64,000 nt of DNA from Alkalicoccobacillus murimartini (GTDB taxonomy: Bacteria > Bacillota > Bacilli > Bacillales > Bacillaceae_D): the NCBI RefSeq assembly GCF_030813245.1, contig NZ_JAUSUA010000007.1, forward strand, positions 62,001-126,000, given 5' to 3'. Shown here piece by piece: positions 14,896 through 22,408 of this stretch. The position numbers and the translations under genes are program-made. The number at the start of each line of letters is the position of its first letter. Position 1 is the first letter of the stretch. Under the pieces are notes generated by a model, which worked only from the letters and a program-made list of their open reading frames with translations, had not been told where the DNA came from and did no database searches.

Positions 14896-15333
14896 TTGAA
14901 ACAAGAGAATTTTTCTACATCATTTCATGAGAGTTTATTTATACTCACTTCTAAAAAAAAGATTAAACATAAAGATTTAGATCTCATGTGCGACATAATA
15001 ATCTCAATGACTAACAGACAACTGTTTTATAATTTGAAATGTTTAAGCGATGAGCAAATAAGGTTTTTATTACCTTTATTTGCTTTTAACATTGAAATTT
15101 GTCGTTCTAGATTTCAGACCATGCTTGCATTCTCTGCTTTTACCATTAGTTTAATAACTATCCTTTTAGTGGATGGCATTAATGACACGGTTGCTTATCT
15201 ATTTATATTTATTTGTGCTATCATAGTTGCTTGGTATAGTTTCTACGATATTTCCAAAACAAAACTATTAAGAAAGTTAATCTACATTAATGAATGTTTT
15301 GCTATAGAACTTCAAAGACGCCAATCTAAATGA
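14896..15333 (+). CDS. Unknown membrane protein, 145 residues
   Basis: The start is TTG 14896, after GGGAGGTGATACTAA. The first 70 residues are soluble (KKKIKHKDLDLMCDIIISMT). Two adjacent helices follow at about 75-115 (TMLAFSAFTISLITILLVDG and AYLFIFICAIIVAWYSFYD), and then a short basic tail. I do not recognise the family. It stands alone on the plus strand, with a terminator directly downstream. Confidence 0.65.
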   Translation: MKQENFSTSFHESLFILTSKKKIKHKDLDLMCDIIISMTNRQLFYNLKCLSDEQIRFLLPLFAFNIEICRSRFQTMLAFSAFTISLITILLVDGINDTVAYLFIFICAIIVAWYSFYDISKTKLLRKLIYINECFAIELQRRQSK

Positions 15334-15340
15334 TATTTAA

Positions 15341-15375
15341 AAAGAAGACCCTAATAAAAGTTTAAGGTCTTCTTG
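15341..15375. terminator. Bidirectional terminator
   Basis: AGAAGACC (15343-15350) and GGTCTTCT (15366-15373) form a stem between the convergent genes ending at 15333 and 15399. Confidence 0.75.
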
Positions 15376-15398
15376 TTCTATTGACTTGCAGCATTGTA

Positions 15399-15998
15399 CT
15401 ATAAAATGCTAATTCTACTAGGACTATTTTGAATATTAATTACTCTAATTTCATTATTTTTGAAAGCGTCTTTGCCCTTGAATTTATAATAATCCTCTGC
15501 CGAAAGACATAAGTTCTTACAAAGTTCGCTTATATCGATGCTTACATTTCTAGTCTTTTTTATTTTTTCTTTGTCTCTAGAGGACTCTGTCCAAGATTCT
15601 CCGAAACTGTTACAACCCGCTAACCAAAGTTCAAATTCGTAGGAATAATTAAACTCTTCATCTTCTGATTCTCCAAAATCTCCTATAGACAGATTGCCAG
15701 AATGTAAAAAAGAGCATCTTAAGTCGTAGCACATTGCGCCTGTAAAATAGGGGTTTCTAGCCTTTTGGAAATCTTCGGTCCAACCACTTGGATCGGCATA
15801 GCGATGATTTACCCAGTTATCAAACCAAGTTTTATACTGCTTGCCAGTCAAATTAATTTTTTTGCCCTTTCTCAGTATATAAAACTCAGGGTACTCAATT
15901 TGTCCACAAATATCTGGAAGAGTAAGTGCTAATGATAGTGCAGGTAGGTAGCTTTCTTTTTCGAGTGCATCTTTAACTGCTTCAATCTTCTCTAACAT
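15399..15998 (-). CDS. Unknown protein, 199 residues, with R-x4-H motif
   Basis: A soluble protein starting MLEKIEAVKDALEKESYLPA after GAGGGAGTTAC. The region YFTGAMCYDLRCSFLHSGN near residue 88 contains Arg-x4-His. HEPN ribonuclease-like domains have an R-x4-6-H signature in a helix, so a HEPN-type fold is possible. The rest of the protein shows nothing I recognise, and one short motif is weak evidence. It lies in the element between two single genes. Confidence 0.6.
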   Translation of the reverse strand: MLEKIEAVKDALEKESYLPALSLALTLPDICGQIEYPEFYILRKGKKINLTGKQYKTWFDNWVNHRYADPSGWTEDFQKARNPYFTGAMCYDLRCSFLHSGNLSIGDFGESEDEEFNYSYEFELWLAGCNSFGESWTESSRDKEKIKKTRNVSIDISELCKNLCLSAEDYYKFKGKDAFKNNEIRVINIQNSPSRISIL

Positions 15999-16084
15999 GT
16001 AACTCCCTCACTTTCATCTACACTAATTATTCGACAAAAAGAAGGAAATCCTTTATTAAGTTCGCAGTTTTGTTTCTATTAAAA

Positions 16085-16111
16085 TAAAAAAACTCTCCAT
16101 TATGAGAGTTT
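16085..16111 (-). terminator. Terminator after the 57-residue gene
   Basis: AAACTCTC and GAGAGTTT form an 8-bp stem with a six-base loop, followed on the minus strand by a T-run. It lies 9 bases beyond the stop codon. Confidence 0.75.
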
Positions 16112-16119
16112 CATTGAAA

Positions 16120-16293
16120 CTATCTAGCATTCTTACCTGCCTCATAACCTTTATCGTAACTTAATCCATGACCATTTGGTAAATCACTAGGTCTGTCAGA
16201 TTCATTATTTGTTCGCTTATCCTCTTCATAGCCAGCAGCAAAACCTTTTCTATAACTTAGATCATGACCATTAGGAACCTTTTTATTAGACAT
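16120..16293 (-). CDS. 57-residue protein with an internal duplicated motif
   Basis: The ATG at 16293 follows AAGGAGGGCTATT. The whole protein is two copies of one motif: PNGHDLSYRKGFAAGYEED near the start and PNGHGLSYDKGYEAGKNAR at the end, joined by a hydrophilic linker. The conserved core is PNGH.LSY.KG..AG. It is hydrophilic, with no membrane segment. It has a strong ribosome binding site and its own terminator, so it is a real gene despite its size. I do not recognise it. Confidence 0.7.
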   Translation of the reverse strand: MSNKKVPNGHDLSYRKGFAAGYEEDKRTNNESDRPSDLPNGHGLSYDKGYEAGKNAR

Positions 16294-16393
16294 AATAGCC
16301 CTCCTTTAAGATTATGGTTACTTAGCAAACTATGCATAAACAATCCCAAAATGAGTTTCTTTAAAGAATAAGAAACTTAAAAATATAGAGTAT

Positions 16394-16684
16394 TTATGTA
16401 TTATCTACTTTATTATCATTACCTATTAATTCTCCCCAACCTTCAGCCTGAGCTTTTTCCATTAACTTAGAGGCATCTGACAATTTAGGGATTCTTGCTT
16501 GACCTCTCGCAGCTTGCAATTTACCGTCTGGTTTCCTCCATATAAAACGATAGCCTTCTTGTAAATCACCATTATCATAAACATATCGACAAAATTGAAG
16601 ACAAAGAACCCAATTTGTACCGATTTTATCCTTGTTAATAGCTGTTTCATGAAGAACCTGAACTCTTGCTGACTTAGCTGCCAA
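16394..16684 (-). CDS. Unknown phage-type protein, about 96 residues
   Basis: The open frame starts at 16729, but GGGTGGGAG lies five bases before an in-frame TTG at 16684, giving MAAKSARVQVLHETAINKDK. The middle is GTNWVLCLQFCRYVYDNGD followed by GYRFIWRKPDGKLQAARGQA. This looks like a compact beta-rich fold. It ends at 16394. The family is not recognised. Small genes of this kind are common in Bacillus phages. Confidence 0.55.
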   Translation of the reverse strand: MAAKSARVQVLHETAINKDKIGTNWVLCLQFCRYVYDNGDLQEGYRFIWRKPDGKLQAARGQARIPKLSDASKLMEKAQAEGWGELIGNDNKVDNT

Positions 16685-16797
16685 TTTTACTCCCACCCTA
16701 TAATTCCTCATTAGACTCATTAGACGCATGTGTCTAATGACATTCTATAAATAAATTCATGTCTGTGTCAACTACTCACAAGAAATATATTAAAATC

Positions 16798-17037
16798 CTA
16801 TTGTTCGATAGGCTCTTCTTCTGTTTCCTCTAATCGCTCAATTAATTTTGCTTTGACCATATCAGACATTGAATCTAATCCACTAGCCTGAAAGAATTCG
16901 GCTGTCGTAATAGGAATTTGTCCATTTGCATAAATTTGTTGTTTAGGATCTGTAGTTGAATAAGTAAGTTCAACTATTGACATTGTTCCGCTCTCATCGT
17001 ACCTAAATACCGTCCCTGTAATTCGAATTTTAATCAA
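16798..17037 (-). CDS. Unknown small protein, 79 residues
   Basis: The start is TTG 17037 after AAAGGAGCGATTGGA. The N-terminal half is beta-like (IKIRITGTVFRYDESGTMSI) and the C-terminus is an acidic helix ending ETEEEPIEQ. It follows the 62-residue gene by 20 bases on the same strand, so the two form a pair. No recognised family. Confidence 0.6.
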   Translation of the reverse strand: MIKIRITGTVFRYDESGTMSIVELTYSTTDPKQQIYANGQIPITTAEFFQASGLDSMSDMVKAKLIERLEETEEEPIEQ

Positions 17038-17057
17038 TCCAATCGCTCCTTTTATGT

Positions 17058-17246
17058 TTATTCTTCTTCGTTGTTTTCTAGTTGATCGCAGATGTAATCG
17101 TATGTATTAGCTTCTATTCCGCTAAACTCTCTTTCACATTCTAAAAGTACCTCTTTAACTGTTTCTAAGTAGCCACTAACGTTACTTCCTTCAAGGACAA
17201 ACTCCTCTTGATAAAGCTCTAATTTTTCTTTTTTGAAAGTTTCCAT
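17058..17246 (-). CDS. Unknown small acidic protein, 62 residues
   Basis: METFKKEKLELYQEEFVLEG begins a mostly helical, very acidic protein ending QLENNEEE. The ribosome binding site is weak (GGGATATCAAAGAC). It is paired with the following 79-residue gene. Acidic small proteins in phage-like regions may be DNA mimics or inhibitors, but nothing here demonstrates that. Confidence 0.5.
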   Translation of the reverse strand: METFKKEKLELYQEEFVLEGSNVSGYLETVKEVLLECEREFSGIEANTYDYICDQLENNEEE

Positions 17247-17302
17247 GTCTTTGATATCCCAATGCTGTCCCTTTTTACATACCCTTTACTGGGGATGAGA
17301 GT

Positions 17303-18213
17303 TTGCTCTATATCCAACCGACAATTTCTTTAATGTCCTTACCCTCAGACTTAACAATTAAAAATAATGAGATTTCAGTTTCGTTTATACAGTTTGAAAG
17401 AAATATAGACAGTATAAATATCGAATTTGAAGGTTTGAAGAAATACCTTTTAGAAAACTGTCATCGCCTAAATAAAGATTTAGAAGAATATAATTCAGAT
17501 ATTCTAAAAGTAGCAAAAGGCATATTTGACAAACGAAAAGAATCTATATTGAAGACTAAAGAAATTGAGAGTACATTAACTGTTCCTCTAAAAAGATCTC
17601 ACGATGTTGCTGATACTTTCTCTATTCCTATCTCTAGACCAAAAAAGGCAATTACAATAAGACCTAATGTTAAAGATCAAGTTTATAAACCTGAGCCCAG
17701 CTTAGATCATCAAACTTATTTGGATATCCTAAAAATCATTAATGATATGGGAAAAGGATTTGAAAGAAAGCCCTCCGTTTACATCGGTAAAGGTGAAGAA
17801 GATCTTAGAGATCATTATCTTATGCAACTTGAACCTCATTTTGAAGGCAGTGCTACAGGAGAAACATTTAATAAGATATAGGAAAGACAGATATTCTTCT
17901 AAGATACGAAAATTCAAATGTATTTATTGGTGAGTGTAAGTTTTGGAGTGGAAAGGCATCTTTTCTGAAAACAATTGATCAACTTTTAGGCTATTTAACA
18001 TGGAGAGACTCTAAGGCAGCAGTAATTATGTTCGTAAAAAATAAAGAGTTTTCAAACGTCTTGACCACAGCTTTTGATAGCGTAAAGGAGCATGATAATT
18101 ACCTAACTGAATTAAATACTTACGGTGATTCATGGAAAAACTATTCTTTTCACTTAAACGGAGATCGAAACAGAGAGCTTGAAATAGCTATTATGCTTTA
18201 TCATTTAGGTTGA
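17303..18213 (+). pseudogene. Frameshifted PD-(D/E)XK nuclease-like gene
   Basis: The first part (17303-17881) encodes 192 residues ending ATGETFNKI. A shift of reading frame near 17880 resumes with GKTDILLRYENSNVFIGECK and runs to 18213 as WSGKASFLKTIDQLLGYLTW and beyond. The acidic segment EEDLRDHYL, then KTDILLRY and GECKFW, give the E...D...ExK arrangement of PD-(D/E)XK nucleases; the break falls right between the conserved Glu helix and the Asp. The whole would be about 300 residues. Unless the shift is a sequencing error, the enzyme is inactive. It is followed by a HIRAN gene on the same strand. Confidence 0.7.
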
Positions 18214-18242
18214 AATCAGAATTTTAAGGAGTGGTAATTTAA

Positions 18243-18884
18243 ATGTTTAAGTGGCTCAAATCAATTCTAAGCGATGATAACTCAGCTAAAAATAACGAGG
18301 TTGCAAGTACAGAGGTAGAACCTGTAGAACCTGCTATTAAAACTACTCCATTTAAAGATGAAGCAATAAATAGAATGACGTTCAATGCTAAAGGATCATT
18401 TTTAGATGATGTTCAGAAGACAATAAAAAAGCTAATCAAACAATATAAAGAAGAAGACGAATATTTTTCATCTAACTATGAGGGGCTCACAGCTAAAGAA
18501 ATAAAAGAAGAATATTTCGGAGAGAAAATATACCAATATGGCGCTTCTTCTTTTTATATGGGTAGTTTGGTCGATGAGCCAGATAACAAATTCGACACAA
18601 ACGCAATTAAAATTTATCTTGTGGACTCAACTGGTAGTGAGTATTTCATTGGCTATGTACCTAAAGAACTCTGCGATGAAGTCAAGGAAAAACGCTCAAA
18701 TTACGAGTATTATATTGCTACAGGTATCACTGGGGGGAAATACAAAAAAGCTGTATATAGTGATGATGGTGATGAAGAGATCTGTAAGGGCGAAGACGAG
18801 TATGGCATTAAAATTTCCCTAAGTTTTTGGGAAGAGCTACCTCTATCACTAAAAGAAAATAAAGCAAAATCGAATCATTTTTAA
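18243..18884 (+). CDS. HIRAN-domain protein
   Basis: A 213-residue protein, ATG after GGAGTGGTAATTTAA. The N-terminal 100 residues are charged and helical. The HIRAN domain, which binds 3' DNA ends in eukaryotic HLTF and occurs alone or fused to nucleases in bacteria, covers about residues 100-195. It is marked by LVDEPDNKFDTNAIKIYLVD and FIGYVPKELCDEV. It follows the broken PD-(D/E)XK gene by 30 bases in the same direction, so the two were probably one operon for DNA processing or defence. The gene itself is intact. Confidence 0.75.
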   Translation: MFKWLKSILSDDNSAKNNEVASTEVEPVEPAIKTTPFKDEAINRMTFNAKGSFLDDVQKTIKKLIKQYKEEDEYFSSNYEGLTAKEIKEEYFGEKIYQYGASSFYMGSLVDEPDNKFDTNAIKIYLVDSTGSEYFIGYVPKELCDEVKEKRSNYEYYIATGITGGKYKKAVYSDDGDEEICKGEDEYGIKISLSFWEELPLSLKENKAKSNHF

Positions 18885-18947
18885 CTCATTCGATTACTAG
18901 GGTATAATCTCCGACTAATTATTGAGCGAGCGATATTTTAAAAACAT

Positions 18948-19403
18948 TTAGTGTTCTATAAAGCTGTTATAAACATCAGTTTTCATTTTCATAGTTGCAT
19001 AGATCTCAAAAATTGCTCTGGCTTCAGGTTGTTCGATTTCAACGAACCTGACAAATAATGTTTTGAATAATACCTCTCTAGCTGCGTGGACATCTAAACC
19101 ACTGTTTTTAGCAAATTTATGAGTAAAGTTAGCCTGAGTCTTCTGAGTCGATCTATGGTCAACTCCGATACGTTGTGCCAAGTTTCTAGACCTTCCTATG
19201 TATAATGGATTGTCTTCCGCATCTGTCATAATATATACGCCAGCTACGGGGTGTCTTCGATTAAATACATTCTTAATATATCCTTCAGTCAGTGCTTTAA
19301 AATTATGTTTATCTGAATCAACAAGTTGTTCAAGCAAGCTAGGAAATGATTCTACAATATCGTCAAACTCAGTACCAATGTCAATTTTACTTTTTAATGT
19401 CAT
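18948..19403 (-). CDS. GIY-YIG nuclease-domain protein
   Basis: A 151-residue protein. The GIY-YIG core begins near residue 56: AGVYIMTDAEDNPLYIGRSR, with the two hallmark strands GVY and YIG separated by 11 residues, then Arg (GRSRNLAQRI) and, later, a Glu in IEQPEARAIFEIYA that fits the catalytic metal-binding position. The first 50 residues are not recognised. Free-standing GIY-YIG proteins occur as homing endonucleases, repair enzymes or phage cargo; no inserted intron is seen here. The ATG has a modest ribosome binding site (AGGGGTAATCACTT). Confidence 0.8.
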   Translation of the reverse strand: MTLKSKIDIGTEFDDIVESFPSLLEQLVDSDKHNFKALTEGYIKNVFNRRHPVAGVYIMTDAEDNPLYIGRSRNLAQRIGVDHRSTQKTQANFTHKFAKNSGLDVHAAREVLFKTLFVRFVEIEQPEARAIFEIYATMKMKTDVYNSFIEH

Positions 19404-19453
19404 AAGTGATTACCCCTGTTGTTTTTCTTATATTGTATCAAAAATAACTGAAG

Positions 19454-20170
19454 TTAACTTAAAGTTAACAAAAGAGGGAGGTTATTTGCCTCTCTCCTCT
19501 TAATTACGCTAAATTTAGCCATGAGTATTCCATAAAAGTAACCAAGTAAGTTTCTGACATGCTTAACTTTAGATTGATAAATGGTGTCCTTAATACTTCT
19601 GATCGCTGTATTTAGATAATCTACAGGATCATGCTTAAGCTTCATTTTGCTACATACCAGATTTACCTTACTCCAAAGGTCAATTGTATCTTTAGCATTT
19701 TAAAATGGCGTAACAGTCAATTTGAATCCTTCTGGCACTATCTCGTCAGGAACATAACTAGAGTCTAAGTCATAAAATTTGATCTGAGGTTGGGTCGGTT
19801 TCTCTACGTAATCTTTTGTATTTGTTTTAGAAAAAGAAGTTGTTTTATTGGAGTCACATTTTTGCTCGAAAATCTTTTCCTCTTGTGTCACAAAAGGCTG
19901 GATTACAATAGCATTAGATGACTGCTGCATGTCACTTTTGCGCTTCATTTCGAACTGTCTGATGATGCCAAGATTCTCTAATTGCTTACAACACCTAATC
20001 ACTGTCATGCGACTAATATCAAGCTTTGCAGCTATACTATTCTTGCTCATGAATGAGACACCAATGTGCTTTGCAGAGTGCCTGTGTAGGAGCTTTAAGA
20101 CTGCTATGGATGATTTAGTTAGCTTGATTGTGGAGTCCTGAGTTGAGAGTTCAGGTGACAGGAATGGATA
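19454..20170 (-). pseudogene. HTH protein gene interrupted by a stop codon
   Basis: One minus-strand frame reads from about 20170 through a helix-turn-helix (KNSIAAKLDISRMTVIRCCK) to the TAA at 19700. It continues in the same frame as NAKDTIDLWSKVNLVCSKMK to 19454 (VKHVRNLLGYFYGILMAKFS). The in-frame continuation without other stops suggests a single ancestral protein of about 240 residues, resembling phage/plasmid HTH proteins linked to replication. No ATG, GTG or TTG is found at the expected start after GGGAGG near 20180, so the 5' end may be damaged too; a 116-residue product from 20050 is possible. Confidence 0.55.
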
Positions 20171-20192
20171 TTGAGCGATGGGTTTAGCCTCC

Positions 20193-21173
20193 CTAAATGT
20201 CCATATTGTTTAAAGGCGAATGCTTTTGATATTTGCGTCCCACCTCCTCATCAGAATAATCCAAGTAAGCACGTGCAGTTACCTCTGCGCTACTATGTCC
20301 GAGTAATCTTGATAAAGTTGCAAAATCCCCTCCATTAAGTAAGTATCGCTTAGCAAAATTATTTCTAAGTTGGTGAGGTGCAATTTCTACATTTACAGTC
20401 TTACCAGCCTTACCTAATGCCCTCTCAAAATTAGTGACATCTTGCTTCGTCCCTCTAATAGTTGGAAATAAAAACTCCGAATCAGAAAAACGGTCATAAT
20501 AGCTAACCCAACTTTTTAAATCTCGCTTCATCTTGTCACTAAAATACGTATACCTTTCTTTATGATTTTTAGGTTTGACGACTAATATTGACTTTGTAGA
20601 AAAATCAATGTGCTCTGGCATTAAATTGCAACTTTCCCCCGCACGTAATCCCGTATCAAGTATCAAGCGAGTCTGTATCCAATTGCGATATCAGTGGAAT
20701 GTTGAACGGTCAAACTGATTTAGCACTAGCTTCAATTCTCCAGATGAGAGTAGTTTTTTCATCTTTCTTTCTGTTTTAATATTTTTTATTGTATCTGCAG
20801 GACTTTTCTTAATTTCTCGCTCCATGACCAAAAAATTAAGAAATACTCTTATCACCCTTAGATAATTTCCAATCGTTGTTGAACTCAGTGGTTTATTTTT
20901 GTCAGAGCGATGATCTGGATAGTTTATAGTCATTGAATTAACGTCTGAGACTACTGAGTATTTGCCACGCTCCTGCAGATATTTTAAATACGAGCGTAGA
21001 TGTAGGGTTTTAATTTCCTCTACACTTTGAAGATTGTGCTCACTTGAACAATAAGTGAGAAAAAGTGATAATCCCTGATAATAGCTCCTAAGAGTTTTTT
21101 TCGATTAATTTTTACTGTCGCAATAAAGCATGAAATTATCTAGTTGAAGATGAAGCTGTCTCGACATAGACAC
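20193..21173 (-). pseudogene. Tyrosine recombinase (integrase) with two nonsense codons
   Basis: One continuous frame from GTG 21173 (seven bases after AGAGGAGG) to 20193 encodes a full recombinase of about 325 residues. Two in-frame stops interrupt it. The first is TAA in CDSKN*SKKTLRSY, where the truncated copy at 6570 has Leu. The second is TGA in STFH*YRNWIQTR at 20691. The core-binding domain (to about residue 160) and the catalytic domain are otherwise intact: Arg in GLRAGE, Lys in VVKPKNHKE, HQLR, LGH and the Tyr nucleophile in ARAYLDY. Its position beside the att repeat marks it as the integrase of this element. No full-length product is expected without readthrough. Confidence 0.88.
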
Positions 21174-21176
21174 AAA

Positions 21177-21226
21177 AAAACCTCCTCTGATATATGGAAA
21201 TCACATCCATAAACAAAGAAGGTTTT
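21177..21226 (-). promoter_or_regulatory. Leader hairpin between spo0A and the recombinase: terminator and SD-sequestering element
   Basis: On the minus strand AAAACCTTCT pairs (one G-U) with AGAGGAGGTTTT, and a run of T follows directly. The 3' arm is the recombinase's ribosome binding site. A smaller hairpin (ATGGATGTGATTTCCAT) lies in the loop. It is the first terminator-like structure after the spo0A stop, so it may both end spo0A transcripts and block recombinase expression. Homologous leaders lie at 6747-6786 and 5796-5844. Confidence 0.65.
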
Positions 21227-21285
21227 AAAATAGCCAACAAAATTATTTATTGGCTTATTTATAAGTTGTTTATTACCCTAAAAGT

Positions 21286-21300
21286 ATGTTTATTGCTCAC
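21286..21300. repeat. Candidate recombinase arm-type site, right end
   Basis: ATGTTTATTGCTCAC is identical to 7087-7101. TGTTTATTA at 21267 is a near copy. Both lie between the recombinase leader and the att repeat, where arm sites are expected. Confidence 0.5.
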
Positions 21301-21365
21301 CGCCGTATGGTTTACAATTTAAACCAAATTGTTAAAACCCTTGATATAAAAGGCTAAAACATCCC

Positions 21366-21458
21366 TTATCCAACCTTATGCTCAATTCTCAACTTATCCG
21401 CTACCATGGCAATAAATTCACTATTGGTTGGTTTAGCCTTTGATTGGCTAACGGTGTA
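21366..21458. repeat. Right attachment repeat within spo0A
   Basis: This is the copy of the 93-bp repeat that completes the functional spo0A gene. It spans the stop codon and codons 234-263. Recombination inside it keeps the Spo0A reading frame because the element carries the same sequence. Confidence 0.93.
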
Positions 21459-22157
21459 GCCAAATAGACTAGAGATGGAATCGATATTACCTCGGCTCCA
21501 TGCTACTTCAATGGCATGGCGAATGGCTCGCTCCACACGACTAGATGTGGTATTAAATTTCTTTCCGATATCTGGGTAAAGAACCTTCGTGATAGACCCT
21601 AATAATTCGATATCATTATAAACCATCGTGATCGCTTCACGCAGATACATATATCCTTTAATATGGGCTGGAACACCAATTTCATGAATGATGGCCGTGA
21701 TACTTGCATCTAGATTAAAGCGTTTTTCCGGTCTGGCTAATTGTGTGAATGAAAAAGATGATGACTTCTGCGGGAAGCCTGCTTTTTTCCCACCAATTTC
21801 GCGGACTTTTGCTACAAGAATCTCCATATCAAATGGCTTCAGGATGTAATACGAAGCCCCAAGATCGACCGCTTTTTTCGTAACATCTTCCTGACCAAAT
21901 GCTGTCAGCATGATAATATTAGGTTTGTGTCCGTTTCCATGATTAATACGTTCTAGAACAGCCAAACCATCTAGATGAGGCATGATAATATCAAGTAACA
22001 AGACATCTGGTTGTTTTTCTTCCACTAGGGTTAAGCATTCCTGACCATTATATGCTACACCGGCTATAGTCATATCATCTTGAGCCGAAATATATTCACT
22101 TAATAAGTTAACCAGCTCACGATTATCATCCACAACACACACATTTATTTTTTCCAC
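21366..22157 (-). CDS. spo0A: Sporulation master response regulator Spo0A
   Basis: The protein has 263 residues, full length. The receiver domain (1-125) has the phosphorylated Asp56 in LLLDIIMPH and the conserved Asp10-Asp11 pair and Lys in [11 protein letters not shown] short linker leads to the C-terminal DNA-binding effector domain (about 145-263), which binds 0A boxes; [20 protein letters not shown] and [15 protein letters not shown] belong to it. The phosphorelay drives Spo0A~P to control entry into sporulation. The last 30 codons coincide with the att repeat of the integrated element, and the protein end EHKVG is intact. It is preceded by spoIVB on the same strand and has its own SigH promoter. 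Confidence 0.98.
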   Translation of the reverse strand: MEKINVCVVDDNRELVNLLSEYISAQDDMTIAGVAYNGQECLTLVEEKQPDVLLLDIIMPHLDGLAVLERINHGNGHKPNIIMLTAFGQEDVTKKAVDLGASYYILKPFDMEILVAKVREIGGKKAGFPQKSSSFSFTQLARPEKRFNLDASITAIIHEIGVPAHIKGYMYLREAITMVYNDIELLGSITKVLYPDIGKKFNTTSSRVERAIRHAIEVAWSRGNIDSISSLFGYTVSQSKAKPTNSEFIAMVADKLRIEHKVG

Positions 22158-22204
22158 AAAACATCCTCCTCGTTTTCACGTGTTATTATTCCTGTACTAA
22201 AACA

Positions 22205-22231
22205 ATTCGACAGTTTGATTGTAAGTCCTTT
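22205..22231 (-). promoter_or_regulatory. SigH-type spo0A promoter with overlapping 0A box
   Basis: On the minus strand, AAAGGACTT is followed after 11 bases by GTCGAAT. This matches the SigH pattern (AGGA then GAAT with 17 bases between them). The -10 region overlaps TGTCGAA, the core of a Spo0A box. The -10 lies about 48 bases before the ATG. This corresponds to the sporulation-induced promoter of spo0A in B. subtilis. Confidence 0.7.
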
Positions 22232-22326
22232 ATTTTTTTAGAATAAACCTATTTCTTTTACATTTACTTAATTATTCTTTGTTATTCGTGTCCTTTCGAT
22301 TATATATTTATTTATATATATAAATA

Positions 22327-22333
22327 TGTCGAA
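22327..22333 (+). promoter_or_regulatory. Second Spo0A-box candidate
   Basis: TGTCGAA on the plus strand, about 170 bases before the spo0A start, inside a very AT-rich intergenic region. It matches the 0A box core exactly and would allow autoregulation. Confidence 0.5.
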
Positions 22334-22373
22334 TCATAATGAATATGCCTGTTAAGACTATATTAATATAACA

Positions 22374-22408
22374 AAAAAAAGACTAAAACGAATTAGCTCG
22401 CTTTAGCC
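22374..22408 (-). terminator. Terminator overlapping the spoIVB stop
   Basis: CTAAAGCGA and TCGTTTTAG on the minus strand form a hairpin that includes the spoIVB stop codon, followed by eight T residues. Confidence 0.75.

Larger units (their letters stand above)
6921..21458. mobile_element. 14.5-kb integrative element in the 3' end of spo0A
   Basis: The boundaries are the 93-bp direct repeats. Recombination between them would release a circle of 14,445 bp. The content is typical of phage-related elements: a tyrosine recombinase next to the att site, XRE and excisionase-type regulators, a holin/amidase lysis cassette, an LXG protein and many small unknown genes on both strands. No terminase, capsid, tail, relaxase or conjugation gene is visible. 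Several genes are broken (recombinase, HTH protein, PD-(D/E)XK nuclease), so the element is probably immobile without help from another recombinase. Confidence 0.9.

Noticed and set aside
17860-17900. Programmed frameshifting in the PD-(D/E)XK gene
   Set aside because: No slippery heptamer and stimulator pair is evident at the break; inactivation is the simpler reading.
21366-22157. Disruption of spo0A by the element
   Set aside because: The right-hand copy gives a full 263-residue Spo0A with the normal EHKVG end; only a 30-codon fragment is duplicated at the left.
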